A DNA stretch of 26,478 bases from Bacillota bacterium (lineage in GTDB: Bacteria; Bacillota; Clostridia; Oscillospirales; Ruminococcaceae), in contig JAEWWW010000068.1 of the NCBI GenBank assembly GCA_023396215.1, positions 1-26,478 on the forward strand, written 5' to 3'. How positions within the stretch are numbered: the first letter of the stretch is position 1; every line of letters begins with the position of its first letter. The notes under the pieces are model-generated. The model saw nothing but the letters and a program-made list of their open reading frames with translations. It did not search any database and was not told the origin of the DNA. Shown piece after piece: positions 7,865-15,283 of the stretch. Position numbers and translations under genes: made by a program.

Positions 7865-8284
7865 ATGTTATGGAAAGAAAAATATAACATTGGCGTCGAG
7901 TTAATCGACCGGCAGCATCAGGAGCTCTTTGAGAGGGTGGGCAGCTTTATGACCACCCTGCGCAGCCCGCTTGCGTGGGAAGAAAAGGTGGAAAAGGTGA
8001 ACGAAACCTTGGCCTTTATGCAGGAATATGTGGTGGTACACTTCAGGGATGAAGAGGAGTATCAGGAGCAGATTGGCTACCCCGGGCTGGAGGAGCACCG
8101 CAAGGTGCACGAGCAGCTTATCCGCGAGGTGGGCGAGTTTGCCCAGCGCTACCAGGAGGAGGGCTACCGCGAGGTTTTGGTGCAGCAGTTCGGCGGCAGG
8201 CTTTTGGCCTGGCTCATCAACCATGTGGCGGCCACCGACCTGAAGATTGCGCAGTACGCACGCGGCAGGGGGGAGAACGAATGA
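7865..8284 (+). CDS. Bacteriohemerythrin
   Basis: Di-iron O2-binding four-helix-bundle protein, 139 residues, usual length for the family. The ligand pattern is complete: His18 in DRQHQELF, His59 and Glu63 in VVHFRDEEEYQ, His78 and His82 in LEEHRKVHEQL, and His120 with Asp125 in INHVAATDLK. Such proteins bind O2 reversibly in the cytosol and in some bacteria act in O2 sensing or delivery. The start ATG has AAGGGAG about 10 nt upstream and a good promoter 62 nt upstream. Its last four bases overlap the ATG of the CheX-like gene, so the two are translationally coupled, suggesting a joint role in oxygen-dependent taxis or signalling (inference). Confidence 0.93.
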   Translation: MLWKEKYNIGVELIDRQHQELFERVGSFMTTLRSPLAWEEKVEKVNETLAFMQEYVVVHFRDEEEYQEQIGYPGLEEHRKVHEQLIREVGEFAQRYQEEGYREVLVQQFGGRLLAWLINHVAATDLKIAQYARGRGENE

Positions 8285-8736
8285 GCGCGAGATACTATGA
8301 TTTGTTTTTAAACGCCACCGGCGACGTGTTTATGCTGCTGCTGGATTTGGAGGTTACCCGCGCGGATATATCCGCGACGCAGGCCGCTCTTGAAAACGGC
8401 GTGCAGATACATATCGGCGTGGTAGGCGACCTGACCGGCGACATTATCTACCGCTTTCCCAAGCAGACCACGCTGGAGATTGTCCGCATCATGAGCGGGA
8501 TGGATTTCAGCGAGCTGGACGCCTTTGTGGCCTCGGCGCTGGGCGAGGTGGCCAACATTATCAGCGGCAACGCCATGACCATCCTTTCGCAGCAGCAGCT
8601 TACCTGCGACATTCTGCCGCCCCGCGTGCTGCTGGGCGACGATGCCGCGGCCACCGAACAGGCCGAAAGCTGCGAGCTTTTGCAAACCCCCATTGGCCCA
8701 CTGGAGCTGATTGTGTCGCTGAAACCGGCGGACTGA
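8281..8736 (+). CDS. CheX-like chemotaxis phosphatase
   Basis: CheX/CheC-family protein of 151 residues. The catalytic helix is visible as ALGEVANIISGNAM (about 86-99), with Glu89 and Asn92 matching the ExxN pair that removes the phosphate from CheY-P, and a typical second Asn (Asn97). The fold's beta region (VQIHIGVVGDLTGDIIYRF, about 41-59) fits CheX. It overlaps the hemerythrin gene by ATGA and has a purine-rich SD (GGGGAGAA) inside that gene. No other chemotaxis genes lie nearby, so it might act on a remote CheY or another receiver protein. Family call is firm; the partner is inferred. Confidence 0.85.
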   Translation: MSARYYDLFLNATGDVFMLLLDLEVTRADISATQAALENGVQIHIGVVGDLTGDIIYRFPKQTTLEIVRIMSGMDFSELDAFVASALGEVANIISGNAMTILSQQQLTCDILPPRVLLGDDAAATEQAESCELLQTPIGPLELIVSLKPAD

Positions 8737-8914
8737 AACCCTCCACAAGGGGGACTTCGTGAACACCCCCAAGCAAAACTGTCCCCTCCCCCGCGGACAG
8801 TTTTAGAGGACTATATCAGGGTTCCCGCAAAGTCGAAAGGCTTTGTGGGAAAGAGGACGAGCGGCGCATGTCCGCCTGCGCGATGCATTTTGCATACTAC
8901 TTTTTTGACAAACT
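8737..8914 (+). other. Hairpin-rich 3' region after cheX
   Basis: About 180 nt without an ORF but with consecutive stems: GGGGG/CCCCC near 8750-8770, AAAACTGTCC/GGACAGTTTT (about 8775-8804, 10 bp), TTCCCGCAAAG/CTTTGTGGGAA (about 8822-8851, one G-T wobble), and a short ATGCA/TGCAT. It could be a long 3' UTR or a small RNA released from it; no known RNA family recognised. Confidence 0.4.
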
Positions 8915-8949
8915 AAGAAACTCCACGTAAGCCGTGGAGTTTCTTTTTT
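8915..8949. terminator. Convergent bidirectional terminator
   Basis: 12-13-bp stem AGAAACTCCACG (8916-8927) / CGTGGAGTTTCT (8933-8944) with loop TAAGC and a T tract (8944-8949) for the plus strand. It lies between the ends of the cheX transcript and the minus-strand sugar operon; the minus-strand tail is less T-rich but usable. Confidence 0.85.
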
Positions 8950-10210
8950 ATTGGGCCGGTGCTTCAAATGAAAAGTAATAGTCTTTGACTACCCCAAGGC
9001 TGCCGATATCGCTGACCCCCAACCCCCGCAGGATGGCTAAAAAGGTGGGGAGCTGGGCGCAGGTGAAAATCAGCCGCCCGCCGGGAGCCAGCATGGCTTT
9101 CAGCCTGGCAAAGAGGGCCTGTGGGTCGGTGAGCCCGTGGGTTTCGCTTTCTACTGCAATCAGGTGATAGAGGCTGCCGCCAAAATGCTCGCCCAACTGG
9201 CTGATAGGGGCGCAGACCGCCTGTCGGCAGATGGTTTGCAGGTCGGGCAGCTGGCGCTTATACTGGGCAAGGTAGTCGATGGAAACGTCGTTTTCCCCCT
9301 GCCGCCGGTAGAGGTTTTTGAGCTGCAGCAGGGTGGCGCCGCAGGAGCCGCCCACCCCAAGCAGCCGGACGCCGCCCTTGTGGCCCAGGTCGCAAAGCGA
9401 CAGCAGGTGGTGGTCGATGGTGGTGGCCGACCATGCGTCCACCCCGAATTTTTCCTGAAACAGCTTGCGGTTGCGCTCCAGCAGGTTGCTTTTGGTGTAC
9501 TCGGCCGAAAAGGTGACCGAGCCGAAGTGATGCACAAAGGTATCGCCCGCCAGCACCAGACGGTAGCCCATCCGGCGGATGCGAAAGGCCATGGCGTCGT
9601 CGTCAAAGCCGCCGGGGTTAAAGTCTTCGTCAAAGCCGCCCAGCTCCTTTTGCAGCCGGGTGGGAAAGAGGCAGGTGTAGGTGATGAGCCGCAGCCTATC
9701 CTCCCACTTGGAAGGGTCGCTGACCCGGTTGTAGTGGGCGGCCATCTGCTGCATCTGCTCCAGCGTCTGGTAGCCCAGGTTGACCTGCTGGTAGCCTGAG
9801 GTTGCGTTGCAGACCGGCACCACCATGCCGATGTGGGGGTCGGATTGTATGCAGGCCAGCAGATTATCCAGCCAGCGGTGGGTCACCAGAATATCGTTGC
9901 TCAGGTTCATGGTATACTTGCCCCGGGCAATGGCAAAGCCGCTGTTGACGGCGGTGTCCACCCCGATGTTTTGGGCGAAGGTAATCTTTTTGGCGTCCTT
10001 GAGGGTATCAAAATAAGCCCCGGTGCCGTCGGTGGAGCCGTTGTTGATGACAATCAGCTCGAAAGGGATATGGGAGGTGTGCTCATAGAGGCAGTCGATG
10101 CACTGGCGGGTGTAATCCAGATGGTTGTAGGCGGTCACCACGATGCTCACCAGCGGCTGCTCGTCGCAAGGGGGCGGCAGGGGGGCGGCTTTATTCTGTT
10201 TGGGGGGCAA
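8948..10210 (-). CDS. Family 2 glycosyltransferase with C-terminal methyltransferase-like domain
   Basis: 420 residues, last gene of the sugar operon. Residues 18-265 are a GT-A family 2 transferase: VSIVVTAYNH (21-30), INNGSTDGTG (55-64), NLSNDILVTHRWLD (102-115, where ND stands at the usual DxD place), GGFDEDF (191-197) and DDDAMAFRIRRMGY (203-216). From about 283 the sequence changes character: LLGVGGSCGATLL (284-296) resembles a SAM-binding glycine loop and LKAMLAPGGRLIFT (370-383) the post-motif strand of class I methyltransferases. The start is TTG at 10208-10210, behind GGAGGTGAGG; no in-frame ATG fits. The likely job is transfer of the sugar made by this operon, possibly with O-methylation. 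Activity of the tail is uncertain. Confidence 0.85.
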   Translation of the reverse strand: MPPKQNKAAPLPPPCDEQPLVSIVVTAYNHLDYTRQCIDCLYEHTSHIPFELIVINNGSTDGTGAYFDTLKDAKKITFAQNIGVDTAVNSGFAIARGKYTMNLSNDILVTHRWLDNLLACIQSDPHIGMVVPVCNATSGYQQVNLGYQTLEQMQQMAAHYNRVSDPSKWEDRLRLITYTCLFPTRLQKELGGFDEDFNPGGFDDDAMAFRIRRMGYRLVLAGDTFVHHFGSVTFSAEYTKSNLLERNRKLFQEKFGVDAWSATTIDHHLLSLCDLGHKGGVRLLGVGGSCGATLLQLKNLYRRQGENDVSIDYLAQYKRQLPDLQTICRQAVCAPISQLGEHFGGSLYHLIAVESETHGLTDPQALFARLKAMLAPGGRLIFTCAQLPTFLAILRGLGVSDIGSLGVVKDYYFSFEAPAQ

Positions 10211-10236
10211 AACCTCACCTCCAGAGGGATAGGTTC

Positions 10237-11556
10237 TTAGTGGGCGGCGATAAAGCGCCGGATGGCGTCGGCCATGTGGGCAAGCTGCGGGGCGGTCATG
10301 CCGGGATACACACCCAGGAAGAAGGTGTGCTCCAGCACTTGATTGGTGTTATCAAGGCTGCCCGCCACCCGGTGGGCAATACCTTTGTAGCCGGGATGGC
10401 GCAGGATGTTGCCCGCAAAGAGCATGCGGGTTTCGATGCCCTGCCCCTCGAGATACAGCACCAGCTCGCGCCGGGTAAAGGGGGCGTAGGGCCGCACCGT
10501 CAGCGGGAAGGCAAACCATGACGGGTCGGCTCCGGGCAGCGCCCGCGGCAGCACAAAGTGCTCCTCATAGGGCTGCACTGCCTTGTATAAAAAGTCGAAG
10601 TTCTCTTTGCGCCGCTGGATGAAGGCGGGCAGCTTCTGAAGCTGCTCCACCCCCATGGCGCACTGGATATCCAACGGCTTGAGGTTGTAGCCGATGTTGG
10701 TGTAGACATATTTGTGGTCGTAGCCGGGTGGCAGCCCCTCGATGTTGTGTGAAAAGCGGCGGCGGCAGGCGCCGTCGGGGTGAGGCTCGCCGGTTTCGCA
10801 GAAGCAGGCCCGGCCCCAATCCCGCAGCGAGAGGGCCTGACGGTAAAGGGCGGTGTCGTTGGTGAGCACCGCGCCCCCTTCCCCCATGGTGATGTGGTGG
10901 GCGGCGTAGAAGCTCAGGGTGGCAAGATGGCCAAAGCTGCCGCAGAGCTGCCCCTGATAGCGGGAGCCCAGCGCGTCGCAGCAATCCTCCACCACAAAGA
11001 GGTTGCGACGGTCGGCAAGCTCCATCACCTTATCCATCTGGGCGGGGTTGCCCAGCGTGTGGGCCAGCACAATGGCCCGGGTCTTGGGCGAGATGGCCTG
11101 CTCCAGCAGGTTGGCGTCAAGGTTATAGGTGTCGGGCTCCACATCGGCAAAGACCGGCACCAGCCCCTGCTGTACAATTGGGGCCAGCGTGGTGGGGAAG
11201 GCCATGGCGGGGGTGATCACCTCGTCCCCCGGCTGCAGGTGGTTTTCAAGCTGGGGCGAGCAAAGCGCCGCCACCGCCAGCAGGTTGGCCGACGAGCCGG
11301 AGTTGGTCAGCAGCCCGTGGCGGTGGCCGGTGAAGGCGCGCAGGCCGTCGATAAAGGCCTTGCCCTGGCTGCCCAGCGTCAGCCAAAAATCCAGCACGCT
11401 ATCCACCATCGCCTGCATCTCGCGCTGGTCATAGACCCGCCCGGCGTAATGCACCCGGCTTTTGCCGGGGATAAAGGGCGGTTCGGCCGCCCTGCGCAGC
11501 CGGTAAATCTCGGCCACGCGCTCTGCAATTTCGGCTCTCAGCCCTGCTTCGTCCAT
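10237..11556 (-). CDS. rfbH: CDP-4-keto-6-deoxyglucose 3-dehydrase (RfbH/DdhC, E1)
   Basis: PMP-dependent enzyme of the DegT fold that starts C3 deoxygenation of CDP-4-keto-6-deoxyglucose; 439 residues. Diagnostic feature: the PLP-binding Lys is replaced by His in SFYAAHHITMGEGG (His220/His221), exactly as in RfbH/AscC E1. The [2Fe-2S] cysteines are also recognisable: Cys193, Cys251, Cys253 and Cys264. The spacing Cx57-Cx1-C matches E1, while the last gap is 10 residues instead of the usual 7. The segment YDHKYVYTNIGYNLKPLDIQ (279-298) is typical. E1 needs an E3 reductase (RfbI/DdhD) to finish the reaction; none is in this window. The ATG is preceded by GGAGG at 9 nt. A 104-nt gap separates it from the upstream aminotransferase gene. 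Confidence 0.93.
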   Translation of the reverse strand: MDEAGLRAEIAERVAEIYRLRRAAEPPFIPGKSRVHYAGRVYDQREMQAMVDSVLDFWLTLGSQGKAFIDGLRAFTGHRHGLLTNSGSSANLLAVAALCSPQLENHLQPGDEVITPAMAFPTTLAPIVQQGLVPVFADVEPDTYNLDANLLEQAISPKTRAIVLAHTLGNPAQMDKVMELADRRNLFVVEDCCDALGSRYQGQLCGSFGHLATLSFYAAHHITMGEGGAVLTNDTALYRQALSLRDWGRACFCETGEPHPDGACRRRFSHNIEGLPPGYDHKYVYTNIGYNLKPLDIQCAMGVEQLQKLPAFIQRRKENFDFLYKAVQPYEEHFVLPRALPGADPSWFAFPLTVRPYAPFTRRELVLYLEGQGIETRMLFAGNILRHPGYKGIAHRVAGSLDNTNQVLEHTFFLGVYPGMTAPQLAHMADAIRRFIAAH

Positions 11557-11660
11557 CCAATCAGACCTCCGTTAATCTAATACTAAACATGTGTGGAAAG
11601 CTTCTGTTTGCGCTCTACCCCTGCCTTTGATGGGGGTGGAACAAAAGGCTTTTGGTGCGC

Positions 11661-12770
11661 TTAGGTTTCCATCAACCTCAAAATGTGGTCGCAAACGGTG
11701 TGGATATCCTCGGGGGTCAGGTTGGCCGCCGAGGGCAGCGAAACTCCCTTCTCCTCCACCAGCCCGGCCACCGGGTTTTCAAACCGCGGCTTGCCATAGA
11801 TGGGGAACCTGCTCATGCGGGGGAAGGCGGGGCGGGCGTGGATATTCTGCTCGCGCAGCCCGGCCAGCAACGCTTCGCGCCCGGACCAGTCGGCATCGGT
11901 GAGCAGCAGCGAGGGATAGCAGTAGTTGCTGACGCAGCCCGGCTGCTCCTTGAGCAGTTTTAGCCCCGGCTTACCGGCGAGGCGCTGCTCATAAACGTCG
12001 TAAAGGGCCCGTTTTTGGGCCATCAGCTCATCCACCCGCTCCACCTGCGCAAGGGCAAGGGCGGCCGAGAGATTGTTGATGGGGTAGTGGAAGCCCAGCG
12101 TTTCGCAGTAGAAGGTGTATTTGCTGTTGGTGCGGCCCATGTCGGCAAAGAGTTTGGCCTTTTCGTACAGCACCGGGTCGTTGGTGAGATACATGCCGCC
12201 CTCGCCGCTGGCAGTCATCTTGGCCCCATGAAAGCTGAAGCAGCTGATATCGCCGAAGCCGCCCACCAGCTTGCCCTTGTAGGTAGAGCCAATGGAGGGG
12301 GCTGCGTCCTCAATCACCGCGAGGCCGTACTCCCGGGCGATGTCCATGATCTCATCCATCTCGGCAGGGTGGCCGAAGCAGTGCACCAGCATAATGGCCT
12401 TGGTCTTGGGGGTGATGGCCGCCCGGATGCAGGCGGGGTCGATGCACCAGGTTTCGGGGTCGACATCCACAAAGACGCAGGTGGCCCCGGTGTAGGTCAC
12501 GGCATAGGCGGTGGCGATCCAACTGGTGTCGGTGACAATCACCTCGTCGCCGGGGCCGAGGTCCAGCGCCGCGGTGGCCATATGCAGCGAAGCGGTGCAG
12601 CAGTTGGTGGCGATGGCATATTTCACGCCGATATAATCGGCACAGGTTTTTTCCAGCTTTAAAATGTGCTTGTCAAAGGTTTCATACCAGCCGTTTTCCA
12701 CCGCATCCAGCACATAGTCTTTTTCAAGCTGGGTGATAGAAGGCCCGGCAAAGCTGATTTTTTTGTTCAT
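11661..12770 (-). CDS. DegT/DnrJ/EryC1-type PLP sugar aminotransferase
   Basis: 369-residue aminotransferase of the DegT family, the usual length for perosamine-synthase-like enzymes. Substrate/PLP features: NCCTASLHMA (56-65), DEVIVTDTSWIATA (75-88), the Asp in IEDAAPSIGS (153-162), and the Schiff-base lysine Lys184 in SFHGAKMTASGEGGM. Presence of this Lys separates it from the neighbouring RfbH. It would move an amino group, normally from glutamate, to a keto-sugar nucleotide. In this operon the plausible acceptors are the 4-keto group of the CDP-dideoxyhexose or a ketone introduced by the ThDP enzyme; the sequence alone does not decide. The start ATG has GGAGA 8 nt upstream. The acetyltransferase gene lies 48 nt upstream. 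Confidence 0.9.
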   Translation of the reverse strand: MNKKISFAGPSITQLEKDYVLDAVENGWYETFDKHILKLEKTCADYIGVKYAIATNCCTASLHMATAALDLGPGDEVIVTDTSWIATAYAVTYTGATCVFVDVDPETWCIDPACIRAAITPKTKAIMLVHCFGHPAEMDEIMDIAREYGLAVIEDAAPSIGSTYKGKLVGGFGDISCFSFHGAKMTASGEGGMYLTNDPVLYEKAKLFADMGRTNSKYTFYCETLGFHYPINNLSAALALAQVERVDELMAQKRALYDVYEQRLAGKPGLKLLKEQPGCVSNYCYPSLLLTDADWSGREALLAGLREQNIHARPAFPRMSRFPIYGKPRFENPVAGLVEEKGVSLPSAANLTPEDIHTVCDHILRLMET

Positions 12771-12818
12771 AGGTGTCTTCTCCGTTCATGGTGATGGTGG
12801 TATGGCCGCCGGGGGCGT

Positions 12819-13505
12819 TCAGGGCTGGTCAGACCGGCAGCAGATTGGGGCCTGCCGCATGGTTTGCTCCCGCCAGCGGGGGATATCCAGCCGCATGCGG
12901 GTGTAGGTGGGGGCGCCAGCCGCTTCGGCGTCTGGGGCGCTGTCTATCGGGAAGGTTTCCCCCGCGACAAAGCAGAGCCGCTCATAAAACCGGATGGCGT
13001 GGGTGTTGTTGGATAGCACCCGCAGGCTGATGCCCCGCAGCCCCAGATGGTTCAGCCCCCAGCCGATGAGGCTGTTCATGGCAAAGGCCATCAGGCCGGG
13101 GCGTGCATCGGCCTCGCCCCGCAAAACCGCGTCCACCTCGCAGCTGTGGTTCTGGTAGTTGAAGCTGGCAAAGCCCAGATGCCCCACGGCGCGGTTGTCG
13201 GCATCCAGCAAAAGAAAAAGGATGCGCCCCGGCTGGTCGATGACCTGCTGCTCCAGCCAGCGCTCGGTGCCCTGGGCGGTAGCGGTAAAGGGGCGGGGCG
13301 ACATGGTGGGGTTCTCGTTGCGCCAGCGCGCCAGCAGCGCCTCGCAGCCCGGCAGGCTGCGGCGAAAATCGGCTGTGATGGGGCGCAGATTTGCACAGAC
13401 AGCCCCGCTTTGGTCGTAGACCGGCAGGGTAATCAGCGGTTGGCTGGGGTGCTTGCGTTTGTACTCGTCAAAGGTTTCCCGGATAAAACGCTCAAAGGGC
13501 TGCAT
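12819..13505 (-). CDS. GNAT-family N-acetyltransferase
   Basis: GNAT-fold acyltransferase, 228 residues from the ATG at 13503-13505. Acetyl-CoA binding and C-terminal motifs are visible: LFLLLDADNRAVGHLGFASF (about 96-115) as strands 4-5, and LRVLSNNTHAIRFYERLCF (about 160-178) as the RimJ/RimL-type motif B. The start is the second ATG because GGAGGTG (13512-13518) lies 6-7 nt before it; the first ATG (13518-13520) overlaps this SD and has none of its own. Sitting between the ThDP enzyme and the aminotransferase, it most likely acylates the amino group that the aminotransferase installs (inference from context). The acyl donor could be other than acetyl-CoA. Confidence 0.8.
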   Translation of the reverse strand: MQPFERFIRETFDEYKRKHPSQPLITLPVYDQSGAVCANLRPITADFRRSLPGCEALLARWRNENPTMSPRPFTATAQGTERWLEQQVIDQPGRILFLLLDADNRAVGHLGFASFNYQNHSCEVDAVLRGEADARPGLMAFAMNSLIGWGLNHLGLRGISLRVLSNNTHAIRFYERLCFVAGETFPIDSAPDAEAAGAPTYTRMRLDIPRWREQTMRQAPICCRSDQP

Positions 13506-13549
13506 AGCTGACACCTCCATGGGTCGTCGTTCCCGCGCCTGCGCCCGCC

Positions 13550-15283
13550 TTATGGGTGGGCGGGGGGCACAATCATGCTGCGTAAAAACTCCTCCGGGGG
13601 CAGCGGCGGCTCCTGCTCCTCGATGGGGCGGCCCACCCCCAGCTTTGGGGTCACACAGGTGTGGCGGGGCAGGGGAATATCAATCAGGGCGGGGCCGGGG
13701 ACCTCCAGCAGGGGGCGGGCCTCGGCGAGGCCGCCCGGGCCGCTCACCCGCAGGGCGGGGATGCCGTAGGCCGCGGCAATGGCGCAGAAATCCGGTGCGG
13801 CGTAGCCCTCCAATGTGGCGAAATAGCGGCTGTCGAAATACATCTGCTGAAAGTGCCGTATCATCCCCAGTGCGTTATTATTGAGCACCAGCAGCTTTAC
13901 CGGCAGGTTTTCACGCCGCAGCAGAGCAAGCTCCTGAATGTTCATCTGCAGGCCGCCGTCGCCGCTGAGAGCAAGCACCCGCCCGCCCCGGCAGGCATAC
14001 CATGCCCCGATGGCGGCAGGCAGGGCAAAGCCCATCGAGCCCATGCCGCCCGAGGTCAGCAACCGCTGCTCCGCTTGCAGGGCGAGGGACTGGGCCGCCC
14101 ACATCTGGTTCTGCCCCACATCCAGGCAGATGATGTCTTCGGGCAGGGTCAGTGATGAGAGTTGCTCCAAAGCCTTGTTGGGGTCGTCAGACTGCTGAGG
14201 GTCGCCGCAGGGGTAACGGCGGCGGTAATCCTCCAGCCGGGTAAGCCACTCGCCGCCCGGCGGCAGCAGGGGTAGTTCTTCGCGGGCCAGCAGGGCGGCC
14301 AAAAAGGCGGCCGCGTCGGCCTGTACCGCAAGCTCGTCGGGCTTGATTTTGCGGGCCAGCTCCTCTGTGTCCACATCCACCCGGATGAGCCGCGCCCCCC
14401 GGGCAAAGGTGGCGGGGCTGGTGCCGGTCTGGCGGCTGTCCAGCCGGGTGCCCAGCGCCAAAATCAGGTCGCTGTTGGCGGCGGCAAGGTTGGCGCAGCG
14501 GCTGCCGTAGGCCCCGAGCATGCCGAAAAAGCCGGGCAGCCCGGCGCAGCTATCCAGCCCCATCAGCGAGCAGATAACCGGGATGCCTGTGCGCCCGGCC
14601 AGCGTTTGCAGCAGGGGCGCTGCCCCCGCCGAAAGCCCCACCCCGCCCCCGGCCAAAATCAGCGGGCGGCGGGCTTGGGTCAGCAGCTCTGCCACCTGCT
14701 CCACCGGCAGCGGCGGCTGCACAGCGGCGGGGGCGGGTGGCAACCCCTCTAAAACATCGGGGTCAATCTCCGCCCGTTGGATATCCATGGGGATATCCAG
14801 CAGCGCGGGGCCGGAGCGGCCCGAGGTGGCGGCGGCAACCGCCTCCTCCAGCCGCAGGCGGATTTCGCCGGGGGTGGTGACCCGCACCGCGTACTTGGTG
14901 ATGGGCGCCACAATGCTGACGATGTCGGTTTCCTGAAAGCCCAGTTGCCGTACCCCAAGCTCGCCCTTATATTCATAGGTGTTGACCTGCCCGGTGAGGT
15001 AGAGGCAGGGGATAGAGTCAAAATAGGCGCTGCCGATGCCGGTAATCAGGTTGGTGGCACCCGGCCCGCTGGTGGCCATAGCCACCCCAAGGCCGCCGGT
15101 GGTGCGGGCATAGCCCTCGGCGGCAAAGGCCGCCCCCTGCTCGTGGCAGCAGCCGACAAACCGCACTGCCGGGTGCCTGCCGATGGAATCCAGCAGGTGG
15201 GTAATTGCTCCGCCGGGGTAGCCAAAGACGGTGGTGCAGCCCCGGTCGGCTAAAAAGTTAATAATATAATCCGAAAGCTTCAT
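13550..15283 (-). CDS. ThDP-dependent acetolactate-synthase-like enzyme, candidate YerE-type branching enzyme
   Basis: 577-residue thiamine-diphosphate enzyme of the acetohydroxyacid synthase group. The catalytic Glu48 (CCHEQGAAFAAEGYAR, 45-60) activates ThDP, and the cofactor motif GDGGLQMN (441-448) to NNN (468-470) binds it through Mg2+. The central domain (about 190-340) has the Rossmann-like form of flavin-containing members. Plain acetolactate synthase for branched amino acids is possible, but there is no IlvN or other ilv gene and the gene sits inside a CDP-sugar operon: it overlaps rfbG by 4 nt (ATGA). In Yersinia, YerE of this family adds an acetyl unit from pyruvate to C4 of CDP-4-keto-3,6-dideoxyglucose, so that role is proposed. 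The start ATG is preceded by AAGGAGG. Family certain, substrate inferred. Confidence 0.85.
   Translation of the reverse strand: MKLSDYIINFLADRGCTTVFGYPGGAITHLLDSIGRHPAVRFVGCCHEQGAAFAAEGYARTTGGLGVAMATSGPGATNLITGIGSAYFDSIPCLYLTGQVNTYEYKGELGVRQLGFQETDIVSIVAPITKYAVRVTTPGEIRLRLEEAVAAATSGRSGPALLDIPMDIQRAEIDPDVLEGLPPAPAAVQPPLPVEQVAELLTQARRPLILAGGGVGLSAGAAPLLQTLAGRTGIPVICSLMGLDSCAGLPGFFGMLGAYGSRCANLAAANSDLILALGTRLDSRQTGTSPATFARGARLIRVDVDTEELARKIKPDELAVQADAAAFLAALLAREELPLLPPGGEWLTRLEDYRRRYPCGDPQQSDDPNKALEQLSSLTLPEDIICLDVGQNQMWAAQSLALQAEQRLLTSGGMGSMGFALPAAIGAWYACRGGRVLALSGDGGLQMNIQELALLRRENLPVKLLVLNNNALGMIRHFQQMYFDSRYFATLEGYAAPDFCAIAAAYGIPALRVSGPGGLAEARPLLEVPGPALIDIPLPRHTCVTPKLGVGRPIEEQEPPLPPEEFLRSMIVPPAHP

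Noticed and set aside
10780..11580. Plus-strand open frame opposite rfbH
   Set aside because: Antisense shadow of RfbH, including its His220 and Cys motifs.
13550..15283. Annotation as the branched-chain amino acid acetolactate synthase ilvB
   Set aside because: Not excluded by motifs, but there is no ilvN, ilvC or ilvD and the gene is coupled to rfbG; kept as an alternative only.
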